The notes beneath the pieces are model-generated. The model was not told where the DNA came from. It made no database searches and saw nothing but the letters and a program-made list of their open reading frames with translations. Shown piece after piece: positions 44,076 through 52,695 of a stretch of DNA of 64,000 bases (its first letter is position 1; every line of letters starts with the position of its first letter). Origin of the DNA: Crocinitomicaceae bacterium (GTDB lineage: Bacteria > Bacteroidota > Bacteroidia > Flavobacteriales_D > Crocinitomicaceae). The DNA is taken from the NCBI GenBank assembly GCA_016708105.1, contig JADJGJ010000002.1, positions 558,001 through 622,000 on the forward strand. Reading direction: 5' to 3'. Both the position numbers and the translations under genes were made by a program.

Positions 44076-45689
44076 CTATTCATGCAATTCTTTCTCAAGA
44101 GGAAATCTTCCTTCTCGTATTCGTTTTTTATAGGCACGATAAACGAGATAAGCAATGCCAAGCCAAAGGGCTAAAAGACCGGCGCGAGAGATGTTAACGT
44201 AAAGCAGCTTTGTTTTCAAATCAGCAATCACTGTTGCATCAGTTGTAGCGGCAATTGCGTCGTAGATATCTTTGTTTATTATTTTATCCCAAATACCCGG
44301 CATACTCATAAAGAATACATATCCTAAAAGTAAGGGTGTGATATACTTGATGATGAATTTAAAAACATTGGGCACCTTAATATCAGAACCCGCGGTTATT
44401 TCTCGCCAACCTTTATCCATGCCAAATACCCAGGCAAATAAAATGATTTCAAAGAAAGCAAATACAACTAAGGCAACGGTACCTGCCCAATAATCATATT
44501 CATCAAACACACCCTGATTGAAGAACAGAACAGTCGGCAAACCAAGCAACATCACTATGCCGCCAAACGCCCATGCTGCAGGTTTTCTTTTCCATCCATA
44601 TTCATCTTCCAGAAAACCCATTACCGGTGTGCCCATTGCAAGAGAAGATGTGACACCGGCAAAGAAAAGCAAGCCAAACCAAAATATGCCGGCAATAATT
44701 GCCATTACCGTTCCCCATTGATCAAACAAGTATGGCATAGTCTGAAATCCAAGACCAAGGCCACCGTTTTTTGTCATTTGAACAACGGTGTCAATTCCGA
44801 GATATCCAACCGCTATAGGAATTAAAATGGCAGAACCAAGTACTACCTCAACAAATTCATTCATCCAACCAGCGCTCATGGCGTTGAGGGCAATGTCATC
44901 TTTCTTTTTAACATACGATGCATAACATTGTATTGAGCCCATACCTAATGAGAGTGTGAAAAATACTTGTCCGGCGGCTGCTAGCCACACTTTTGGTTCC
45001 CATATTGAACTAAAATCAGGAGTCCATAAAAAGTTCAAACCTACCACCCCGTCAAATGTTGCGCCGTGTTCACCAGCTTTAATAGTTATCGCTTTATATG
45101 CGAGAAACGCACCGAAAATAAGCAGTAAAGGCATTCCAATTTTTGCCGCTTTTTCAACACCACCACTCAAACCGCGAGAAAGAATCCAAGTATTTAATAA
45201 AAGACAAATCAGCCAAAAAATAATTGGCATTGCTGAGAATCCACCTTCACCATTTTGTAGTGATACATAGTTTCCAAAATAGGTTGCAACTTGTTCTTGA
45301 GTTTGTCCTGAAAACGTACCCGCAATGGAGTTCCAAACATAAGACAATGTCCATGATTCAAGATAGCAATAATATGCGGCCACGGCAACATTGGTGAAAA
45401 TTCCAAAAACACCGATGTATTTCCAAAATTTTCTGCGATCCATGGCGTCAAAAATAAACGGCGTACTGTGATGTCCTTTTGAGCCACCAAAGCGTCCGCT
45501 TGACCATTCAACAAATAAAAGAGGTAAGCCCATTAAAACAAAACATACGATGTAAGGAATGATAAAAGCTCCACCTCCGTTTTGAATTGCCTGAACAGGG
45601 AATCGCAAAAAATTTCCAAGTCCTACCGCGTTGCCTGCCATTGCTAAAATGAGACCCACCCGTGAGCCCCATGCTTCAGTATTTGCCAT
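44076..45689 (-). CDS. neurotransmitter:sodium symporter (NSS/SNF family) transporter
   Basis: 537 residues with about 12 membrane helices. LeuT-type signatures: WGSRVGLILAMAGNAVGLGNFLRFP at the N-terminus (in part, the unwound TM1 with substrate and Na binding), GGGAFIIPYIV, VFFTLSLGMGSIQCYASYVKK and FFAGVTSSLAMGTPVMGFLEDEYGW. It takes up amino acids with sodium. The partner small protein is encoded immediately downstream. The precise substrate cannot be read from the sequence; methionine or alanine is suggested by the MetS-like partner. Confidence 0.92.
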   Translation of the reverse strand: MANTEAWGSRVGLILAMAGNAVGLGNFLRFPVQAIQNGGGAFIIPYIVCFVLMGLPLLFVEWSSGRFGGSKGHHSTPFIFDAMDRRKFWKYIGVFGIFTNVAVAAYYCYLESWTLSYVWNSIAGTFSGQTQEQVATYFGNYVSLQNGEGGFSAMPIIFWLICLLLNTWILSRGLSGGVEKAAKIGMPLLLIFGAFLAYKAITIKAGEHGATFDGVVGLNFLWTPDFSSIWEPKVWLAAAGQVFFTLSLGMGSIQCYASYVKKKDDIALNAMSAGWMNEFVEVVLGSAILIPIAVGYLGIDTVVQMTKNGGLGLGFQTMPYLFDQWGTVMAIIAGIFWFGLLFFAGVTSSLAMGTPVMGFLEDEYGWKRKPAAWAFGGIVMLLGLPTVLFFNQGVFDEYDYWAGTVALVVFAFFEIILFAWVFGMDKGWREITAGSDIKVPNVFKFIIKYITPLLLGYVFFMSMPGIWDKIINKDIYDAIAATTDATVIADLKTKLLYVNISRAGLLALWLGIAYLVYRAYKKRIREGRFPLEKELHE

Positions 45690-45787
45690 GTATCTATTTT
45701 TTGATGATGGGTAAATTTAACCCAATATCCTGAATGGGCAAGAATTTTTTTAAAGATGATTTTTGATTTTCAATTATTCAACAAAAA

Positions 45788-46684
45788 TCAACGCAACCGT
45801 TGTAGAGATTCTTCAAATGTAAGCGGGTCATATTTCAGATCACGTTTTGCTTTGTCTAAAATAAATCCTGTGCGCAAGGGACGTTTAGCTTTTTGATTGA
45901 GCGTTTCAGAAGATACGGCAAGTAATTTTGATTTGTCATATCCGTAAAATTCTGCAATGCGAAAAACCATTTCAAAGATGGAGAATGTTTCAGGGCCTGA
46001 GATATGGTAGATACCGGTTGCGTTTAGATTTGCTGTTTGAATACAAGCCCAGGCTAAATCGTCAGCCCAGGTAGGTGCTCTGAACTGGTCATTCACAATT
46101 TTTAATTCTTGACCTGATTTCAATGCTTCTTTTGCCCACAAAACAATATTTGATCTGCTCAAATTATGACCTTGCCCAAAGACAATAATGGTGCGCAAAA
46201 TTGCCCAGTTTTTATATTCACTCTGCAATAATATATCTTCAGAATCAGCTTTTGATTGAGCATAAATACTGAGCGGATTTCGGTCATCTGTTTCTTTGTA
46301 CGGGCCCTTTAATCCATCAAAAACAAAATCAGTTGAAACATGGATGAGGTGAATATTGTTTTCAATTGAAATATTGAGTAGCGTTTTCACAGCATCCACA
46401 TTAATTTTCTGACAAGCGACTTCTTTGTCTTCACACTCATCAACATTAGTCATGGCAGCGGTGTTGATAATGCAGGTGGGTTGATGTTTTTCAATCAAAT
46501 TTTTAATTTCTGTTTCAGAGGTGATATCTAAATTTTCATAGTACTGATTAGGGCAATCAGGATTTCTATTTTCACCTTTTGAGGTAGCAATAAAATCAAT
46601 ATTTTGTCTCAGTAATTGTGAAACTACTTTTTGCCCTAACAAACCATTAGAGCCGGTGAGTAATATTTTTAAATCAGATGCCAA
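45788..46684 (-). CDS. RmlD-like dTDP-4-dehydrorhamnose reductase family protein
   Basis: 298 residues. SDR fold with GSNGLLGQKVV (residues 11-21), NTAAMTNVDECE, STDFVFDG and YAQSK (YxxxK active site), and FRAPTWADDLA: the RmlD_sub_bind family. It could reduce dTDP-4-keto-rhamnose, the last step of dTDP-rhamnose synthesis, but several Bacteroidota homologues are stand-alone and of unknown substrate. Its start overlaps the end of the potassium channel gene by 11 bases, and no other rhamnose genes are adjacent, so the symbol is withheld. Confidence 0.85.
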   Translation of the reverse strand: MASDLKILLTGSNGLLGQKVVSQLLRQNIDFIATSKGENRNPDCPNQYYENLDITSETEIKNLIEKHQPTCIINTAAMTNVDECEDKEVACQKINVDAVKTLLNISIENNIHLIHVSTDFVFDGLKGPYKETDDRNPLSIYAQSKADSEDILLQSEYKNWAILRTIIVFGQGHNLSRSNIVLWAKEALKSGQELKIVNDQFRAPTWADDLAWACIQTANLNATGIYHISGPETFSIFEMVFRIAEFYGYDKSKLLAVSSETLNQKAKRPLRTGFILDKAKRDLKYDPLTFEESLQRLR

Positions 46685-47684
46685 AAAGAGAATTCAATTT
46701 ATTAATTTGATTTGGATTTCCAAGAACAAAAAGTTTTGATCCGGGTTCAATTTTTGTTGTGCTATCAGGGTTGATTTTAAATTCTCCGGTTGATGATTTG
46801 TATCCAATGACATTACAACCTGATTGTGATTTTTCTTCAAGTTCACGAATAGTGCAGGATTTTAAATCACCGGGTATCTGATCAAATTTTATTTCTTCAA
46901 GATTAACGGATGACTTACCTGAAACGCGAATGAGATCAATAAACTCCATCAAGTCAGGTGTGACAATGAGAGATGCCATGTGTGCGCCGCCAACAACATC
47001 AGGCATAATTACATTAGATGCACCGGCAACTTTGAGTTTTTTTACTGATGACAAGGCAGATGCACGTGAAATAATATTGAGATTTTTATTCAATTCATGG
47101 GCTGATAAAACAACAAACAAATTATCTGTATCTGCAGGCAAGGCAGTGACGAGTGCAGTTGCATTTTTTATTCCGGCTTTCTCTAAAATTTCATCATGCG
47201 TTGCGTCACCTTGAATAAAGGTTATCTCATCATGTTTATCATGCAAATCCAATTCATTTTTTTCGATGACAACAATTTTTTTACCGTAAAATAAAAGTTC
47301 ACTGGCAGCCTGTTTACCTACTCTTCCGTATCCACAAATGATTGTGTGATTTTCCATGCGTTGAACAGATTTTATTGTTTTTAATTCAGCCCGGTATTTT
47401 TTTAATTCGCCTGACGCAAGATACGAAGTTATTACAGAAACGGTATAAGCAATTGTTCCAAAACTTGTGATGATGAGTGAAGCCGTGAAAACTCTACCGC
47501 CAAGAGAAAGCGGATGAATTTCTCCAAACCCAACTGTTGTAACGGTAATAACCGTCATGTAGAAAGAATCAAACCAAGCCCATTTTTCAATGAAGTGAAA
47601 CCCAATGGTGCCTGATAAAATAATAATTAGTGTAAGAAAGAAGGCATGATATAAACCCTTGAAATATTTGTATCCGGCAATCAT
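46674..47684 (-). CDS. two-helix potassium channel with TrkA-N/TrkA-C domains
   Basis: 336 residues. Two membrane helices flank a pore loop with the selectivity filter TVTTVGFGE (about residues 47-55). Then comes an RCK/TrkA-N domain (TIICGYGRVGKQAASELL, IQGDATHDEILEKAGI, VTALPADTDNLFVVLSA) and a TrkA-C domain (CNVIGYKSSTGEFKINPD). It is an inner-membrane K+ channel gated by nucleotide or ion binding to the RCK ring. It overlaps the reductase gene downstream and follows the PspC gene by 1 base. Confidence 0.92.
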   Translation of the reverse strand: MIAGYKYFKGLYHAFFLTLIIILSGTIGFHFIEKWAWFDSFYMTVITVTTVGFGEIHPLSLGGRVFTASLIITSFGTIAYTVSVITSYLASGELKKYRAELKTIKSVQRMENHTIICGYGRVGKQAASELLFYGKKIVVIEKNELDLHDKHDEITFIQGDATHDEILEKAGIKNATALVTALPADTDNLFVVLSAHELNKNLNIISRASALSSVKKLKVAGASNVIMPDVVGGAHMASLIVTPDLMEFIDLIRVSGKSSVNLEEIKFDQIPGDLKSCTIRELEEKSQSGCNVIGYKSSTGEFKINPDSTTKIEPGSKLFVLGNPNQINKLNSLFGI

Positions 47685-47685
47685 A

Positions 47686-47919
47686 TTAAAGTTCCCAGAT
47701 AGTTTTTCTTTTACGCTGAAATTTAAAAATGTGTTTGTGTTCTAATATCCACGCCATCATCAGATAAAGTAAAACAGGAGAACCCAATCCAATAAAAGAG
47801 AAATAAATAAAAAACAACCTTACACGTGAAACGTTGATATTCATTTTACGCGCAAACCACGCACTCACTCCAAAAGACCGGAGTTCAAAAAACAAGGTGA
47901 TTTTCTGAAATAGACTCAT
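47686..47919 (-). CDS. PspC-domain membrane protein
   Basis: 77 residues. A single PspC domain (FGVSAWFARKMNINVSRVRLFFIYFSFIGLGSPVLLYLMMAWI, about residues 17-60) with one or two membrane segments and a basic tail. PspC proteins sense or respond to envelope stress; small stand-alone copies are common in Bacteroidota. Its start overlaps the DUF2851 stop by 4 bases (ATGA-type), and the K+ channel gene begins right after it. Confidence 0.85.
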   Translation of the reverse strand: MSLFQKITLFFELRSFGVSAWFARKMNINVSRVRLFFIYFSFIGLGSPVLLYLMMAWILEHKHIFKFQRKRKTIWEL

Positions 47920-49184
47920 GCGCGCAGTAAGGAATTTCCTATACTACAAATTAAACACTTTTTTTTGTCACAGAACTCATTTTTCTGTTCAATCAAGGCT
48001 TGGGTGTCATAAGCAGATGATGCCGAAAGGTTAAGTTTTTTCCATTTTTCAATGAGGCTATTTTTTTCGGCGGGTAGCTCTGAAAGTATGTCTGTTGCCT
48101 GCATTTTTAAATATTCATCAGCCTGATAAATACCGCAAGCAAATAGATAGGGGACAACAGCATTAACCAGAACCAGATGACAAAAATCATGCGTGAGATT
48201 TTTGCTGCCACGTATTGAAACGTTTTTGAAGTGATAGTGATTTTGCCAAAAAGCAGGTAAGTCAATTTGCATTTTAACTAGTAGATCAGCAATAACCATT
48301 TGTGAAGGCAATTGATCAAATATTCCTTCTTTTTTTCTAATTAATTCAGCCAGTTGTGCAAGCCTGATAGTTGGATAGCCCGGTGGATTCATGCGTGAAA
48401 ATCTGAAACATGAACCTTCCATTTCTCTCAATTGATATTTATGTTTTAAATAGGAAAACTCTTGGGTTAATTCTTTGCAATAAGCTTCATCAGACATTGC
48501 GGGTAACATGCCTGAAATACCGAAGAGAAGAGCATGAATGAGAGTAGAATTATCTCTATTTTTTTCTATGATGTTCAAATCAGTGAACCTGGCCAATAAC
48601 TCAAAGGCATCAGCATTTACTTTACCTCCAAATGCGCGTGCAAGTAAAATGAAAAACACTTTTTTAAGATCACCTTTGAACTCATGTATCAGTCTTTCAG
48701 CATAGCCGGCTTTGCGTTCAAGCCGGTTGATAAGTGCTTTTTCCTTTTGAGAAGAAATGATGATTTCATCTGTGTGTTGAATCATTTTTTCACAAGCAAT
48801 GGGGGAAGATTTATCAGTAAAAAGCAGGTTGAATTTTTCAAGATGTTTTTCTGAAATCAGGTTTTTTAATTCAACGACCGGTAATGCCACTCCGCCAATT
48901 TCAACATCGGCATCATATTCGTAAACAAAGTGTGCAATTACATTTTTGTAATTTTTGTCATGTTGATGCCGATGTAAATACCAATCAGAAGCTTTGATAT
49001 GGAACTCAATGGAGCCTGCCCATCGTTTGTTATCAAATTCAATTATTGACGTTAAAAAATCAGGTCCGGCGTTGGGGTTTTGTTGCCCAAACGATAGCAC
49101 TTTCAAGTCTTTGTTTTGTGATGTTTTAAATGTATTACCCAACTGACGGGTAATAAAAAGATAATGTAAATACTCCTCTCTCAT
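47916..49184 (-). CDS. DUF2851 family protein
   Basis: 422 residues. Matches DUF2851 through QNPNAGPDFLTSIIEFDNKRWAGSIEFHI (in part, residues about 35-65), HFVYEYDADVEIGG, the AFGGKVNADAFELLAR block and the C-terminal CysxxxxxCxxC cluster (FCDKKKCLICSIGN), which may bind metal. The family is nearly confined to Bacteroidota and its function is not known. It is first in a four-gene overlapping operon with PspC, the K+ channel and the reductase. Confidence 0.88.
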   Translation of the reverse strand: MREEYLHYLFITRQLGNTFKTSQNKDLKVLSFGQQNPNAGPDFLTSIIEFDNKRWAGSIEFHIKASDWYLHRHQHDKNYKNVIAHFVYEYDADVEIGGVALPVVELKNLISEKHLEKFNLLFTDKSSPIACEKMIQHTDEIIISSQKEKALINRLERKAGYAERLIHEFKGDLKKVFFILLARAFGGKVNADAFELLARFTDLNIIEKNRDNSTLIHALLFGISGMLPAMSDEAYCKELTQEFSYLKHKYQLREMEGSCFRFSRMNPPGYPTIRLAQLAELIRKKEGIFDQLPSQMVIADLLVKMQIDLPAFWQNHYHFKNVSIRGSKNLTHDFCHLVLVNAVVPYLFACGIYQADEYLKMQATDILSELPAEKNSLIEKWKKLNLSASSAYDTQALIEQKNEFCDKKKCLICSIGNSLLRA

Positions 49185-49240
49185 ACTTCTTCAATCCGTG
49201 GTAAAATTATAAAAGAATTCTAACTGACACAAAACATTCA

Positions 49241-49248
49241 TACATTTG
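49241..49248 (+). promoter_or_regulatory. -7 box before the second receptor locus
   Basis: TACATTTG fits TAnnTTTG and lies 56 bases before the receptor ATG. No clear -33 TTTG at 19-base spacing. Confidence 0.45.
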
Positions 49249-49303
49249 TTTCTGAAATGAATAATGGATGCTAAGTATGTTCTACTTGTATCAGGCACCA
49301 CTT

Positions 49304-51628
49304 ATGAAGAGCTGTTTAATTTTTTTTATGTTTTTTTTGTCGGCAGGAATTTTTTGTCAGCAAAAATTTACCTTGAGCGGACATGTCACCAGTGCTCAAA
49401 CCGGTGAGTCATTGATTGGTGCAACGGTGAAAGTAAAAACTGCTGAAGGGATAAAGGGTACCATTGTTAACTCATACGGATTTTATTCTATCACATTGCC
49501 ACAGGGCGATTACCCAATTGAAATTTCTTTCATTGGATTCAGCACCATTTCTGATACCATTATTTTACTCAGTGATATTCAACGTGATTTTGAATTGAAA
49601 GAATCAGGATTACTGAATGAAGTTGAAATAACGGCAGAGGCGAGCAATGATAATATTACATCAACTGAAATGAGTAAAAATGAACTCAGCATTGCAGAAA
49701 TTAAAAAACTGCCTGCCTTAATGGGTGAGGTAGATATTATCAAAGCCATTCAACTATTACCGGGTGTACAGTCAGTAGGTGAGGGCGGTTCAGGGTTTTA
49801 TGTGCGTGGTGGTGCGGTTGATCAGAACTTAATTTTATTGGATGAGGCAAACGTATATAATGCCTCTCACTTGATGGGTTTTTTTTCTGTTTTTAATCCT
49901 GATGTTGTTAAAGATGTTCAATTATATAAGGGCGGAATTCCGGCTGAATATGGTGGACGACTTTCATCAGTATTAGACATTAAAATGATAGACGGAAATT
50001 ATAAAAACTTCACCGCTGAGGGAGGCATTGGAACCATTTCATCAAGAGCTACTATTGGCGGACCTATTGTTAAAGATCGTGGGTCATTTGTCATTTCCGG
50101 TAGACGAACTTATGCTGATATCTTTCTTAATTTTTCATCTAAAGAAGAACTTAAAAACAGTACGCTTTATTTTTATGATGCAAACATTAAATTGAATTAT
50201 AAACTCAATGACAACAACCGAATTTATTTGTCAGGATATTTTGGACGCGATGTGTTTGGCATTGACAGTATGTTTAGAATGGACTGGGGCAATGCAACAG
50301 CTACTTTGAGATGGAATCATGTTTTCAGTAACAAGCTCTTTTTAAATACAACCGCTACATTTTCTAACTACGATTATTTTTTAGGTGAGCCTACCGGAAA
50401 AGAAGCGTATGAATGGACTTCGAATATTCAGGATTATTATTTGAAAACTGATTTTTCATATTTCATCAATCCGGACAATACGTTGAAATTTGGAGGACTT
50501 GCCTCATATCACCGCATTGATCCCGGTATGGCAGTGGGTACCGGAGTTTCAATTCTTGAAGAATTTGTTGTATCAAAAACTAACGGCCTTGAGTACGCAT
50601 TTTATGTGAGTCACAAAATTAAATTCAACAACCGGTGGACAGCTAATTACGGTTTACGGTATTCTATTTTTCAAAATATTGGTCCGGGAACATATTACAC
50701 ATATGATGAAAATTTCAAAGTGAAAGACACATCAGAATATAGTAAAGGAGAAGTATTTAATACCTATGCCGGATTTGAGCCGCGTGCTGGATTAACGTTT
50801 GTACTTAATGAATACAGCTCATTAAAATTAAGCTACAACAGAACACGTCAATATATTCAACTGGCGTCTAATTCAACTTCATCATCACCTTTAGACATTT
50901 GGTTTCCATGCAGCCCGAATGTAAAACCACAAATTGCTGACCAAATTGCACTCGGATATTTTGTTAATCTTTATAAAGATGCATACGAAACATCAGTTGA
51001 AGTATATTACAAAGAGATGCAAAACGCTATTGATTTTAAAGATCACGCCACCTTGTTGTTGAATCCATACATGGAAGGTGAGTTACGTTTTGGACGTGCA
51101 TGGGCATATGGTTCAGAGTTCATGGTAAAAAAATCAACCGGAAAATTAACCGGATGGATCAGTTATACTTTGTCACGCACGCAGAAACAAATTGATGGTA
51201 TTAATAACAACAAACCATATCTGGCAAAATCAGATCAAACCCATAATTTGAGTGTGACCGTATCGTATGAATTTTCAAAACAATTATCTGTTTCAGCTAA
51301 TTTCATATACAGTACCGGCTCAGCAGTTACCATGCCAATAGGTAAATATGAATACATGGGCATGGTGATTCCGCTTTATTCAGATCGCAATGCGAAAAGA
51401 TTACCTGATTATCATCGGTTAGATTTTGCTGCAACTTGGAAAGTAAAACAAAAAGAAGGAAAGCGTTGGCAAAGTGAATGGGTGTTTAGTGTATACAACG
51501 TCTACAATAGAGCAAATGCATATCAGATTAATTTTAAGCAAAATCCTGACAATGCAAATGAAACAGTAGCTGAGATGATGTATTTATTTGGTATCATTCC
51601 ATCAATCACGTATAATTTTAAATTCTGA
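49304..51628 (+). CDS. TonB-dependent outer-membrane receptor, second paralogue
   Basis: 774 residues from the ATG at 49304, which starts the signal peptide (MKSCLIFFMFFLSAGIFCQQ); an ATG at 49268 adds 12 residues. It has the same architecture as the receptor at 17348-19726: carboxypeptidase-regulatory-like domain (SGHVTSAQTGESLIGATVKV), plug (AIQLLPGVQSVGEGGSGFYVRGGA, LLDEANVYNASHLMGFFSVFN) and beta barrel ending IPSITYNFKF. Sequence similarity between the two is high along the full length. It is followed by one DUF4249 lipoprotein whose ATG overlaps its TGA. Substrate unknown. Confidence 0.92.
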   Translation: MKSCLIFFMFFLSAGIFCQQKFTLSGHVTSAQTGESLIGATVKVKTAEGIKGTIVNSYGFYSITLPQGDYPIEISFIGFSTISDTIILLSDIQRDFELKESGLLNEVEITAEASNDNITSTEMSKNELSIAEIKKLPALMGEVDIIKAIQLLPGVQSVGEGGSGFYVRGGAVDQNLILLDEANVYNASHLMGFFSVFNPDVVKDVQLYKGGIPAEYGGRLSSVLDIKMIDGNYKNFTAEGGIGTISSRATIGGPIVKDRGSFVISGRRTYADIFLNFSSKEELKNSTLYFYDANIKLNYKLNDNNRIYLSGYFGRDVFGIDSMFRMDWGNATATLRWNHVFSNKLFLNTTATFSNYDYFLGEPTGKEAYEWTSNIQDYYLKTDFSYFINPDNTLKFGGLASYHRIDPGMAVGTGVSILEEFVVSKTNGLEYAFYVSHKIKFNNRWTANYGLRYSIFQNIGPGTYYTYDENFKVKDTSEYSKGEVFNTYAGFEPRAGLTFVLNEYSSLKLSYNRTRQYIQLASNSTSSSPLDIWFPCSPNVKPQIADQIALGYFVNLYKDAYETSVEVYYKEMQNAIDFKDHATLLLNPYMEGELRFGRAWAYGSEFMVKKSTGKLTGWISYTLSRTQKQIDGINNNKPYLAKSDQTHNLSVTVSYEFSKQLSVSANFIYSTGSAVTMPIGKYEYMGMVIPLYSDRNAKRLPDYHRLDFAATWKVKQKEGKRWQSEWVFSVYNVYNRANAYQINFKQNPDNANETVAEMMYLFGIIPSITYNFKF

Positions 51629-52446
51629 TGCAAAAAAAATATTTCTTTATATGCTTGTTGATTCTGGGCAGCGGTTTTATGTCTTGCAAGAAAATAATTG
51701 ATATAGAATTAGAAGAAGGAGACCGTGTGTTGGTGGTTGATGCATGGTTTACTACTGAATCTAAAGTGCATGAAATAAGATTAACCCAAAGCACTGATTT
51801 TTATGACAGTGAACCAATACCTCAGGTGAGTGGTGCTGAGGTAAATATTACAGGTGGGGGAGAAACATTTTATTTTACAGAAACAGCTCCGGGGATTTAT
51901 CATTCTGCTTCGGGAGTATCTGCAAAAATGCACACGAATTATACGCTGAATATTACCTACAATGGCATTACATATTCTGGTGCGGATTATTGTGACACTG
52001 TGCCGGTTTTAGAAGATATGATACCGTATCCGGCTTTTGATGATGATGGAATTTTACTTGGTTATGATGTGCTAATTTGGACAACTGAATTGGCAGGCTT
52101 TGGTGATTATTACGCTTGGCGTGTTTTGAAAAATGGACACTATGAATCAGATACCTTGAGTGACATTGATTTTGGCTCTGATGATTATATTGGTGATGGT
52201 TTGTATTTTGAAGCTTGGCCTATTTCATTTATTGAAGAATTAAATTCTGGTGATACCCTTAGGCTTGAGCAACACAATATCACAAAATCTACTTATGATG
52301 CTTTTATGGCTGTGATGCTTGAAACCGAATGGCGCGGCGGAATTTTTGACGCACCTCCTTCTAATGTCCCTTCTAATATTTCTAATGGCGCCATGGGACA
52401 TTTCACCGTTTCATCTGTGTCAACATTTGATTTTATTGTGCCATAA
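51628..52446 (+). CDS. DUF4249 lipoprotein of the second receptor locus
   Basis: 272 residues. Lipoprotein signal with Cys in GFMSCKKIIDIELEEGD (about residue 20), followed by a DUF4249 body (VSGAEVNITGGGE, GIYHSASGV, VPSNISNGAMGHFTV near the end). Translationally coupled to the receptor by the ATGA overlap, which supports a receptor-lipoprotein complex. More divergent than the two tandem copies at 19733-21331. The 249 bases after it are AT-rich and hold only the upstream region of the next gene, with a possible -7 box TATCTTTA at 52669-52676. Confidence 0.87.
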   Translation: MQKKYFFICLLILGSGFMSCKKIIDIELEEGDRVLVVDAWFTTESKVHEIRLTQSTDFYDSEPIPQVSGAEVNITGGGETFYFTETAPGIYHSASGVSAKMHTNYTLNITYNGITYSGADYCDTVPVLEDMIPYPAFDDDGILLGYDVLIWTTELAGFGDYYAWRVLKNGHYESDTLSDIDFGSDDYIGDGLYFEAWPISFIEELNSGDTLRLEQHNITKSTYDAFMAVMLETEWRGGIFDAPPSNVPSNISNGAMGHFTVSSVSTFDFIVP

Positions 52447-52695
52447 AATTGAGTTTAGCGGTCTCTTGTTCTGTGATCAATCTGAAATTACTGACGATGA
52501 TTAACCTTGAAAAATGGAAGAATAATTTTTCAAAATTTAGCGTCAAAAAATCATTAAAAAATAAACAGCCTTGTTAATCTCTTTGTCCAATCGTAAACTC
52601 AATACGCCCATTCATAAATTTATCATTGATTTAATGGTTTGAACTTAGATACAAGTACGTGAAATTTATATCTTTACCCAATCTAAAAATTACTT

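Noticed and set aside
45695..45712. Near-palindrome GGGTTAAATTTACCC before the sodium symporter gene as an operator
   Set aside because: The arms are short, imperfect and AT-rich; not distinguishable from chance without comparison.
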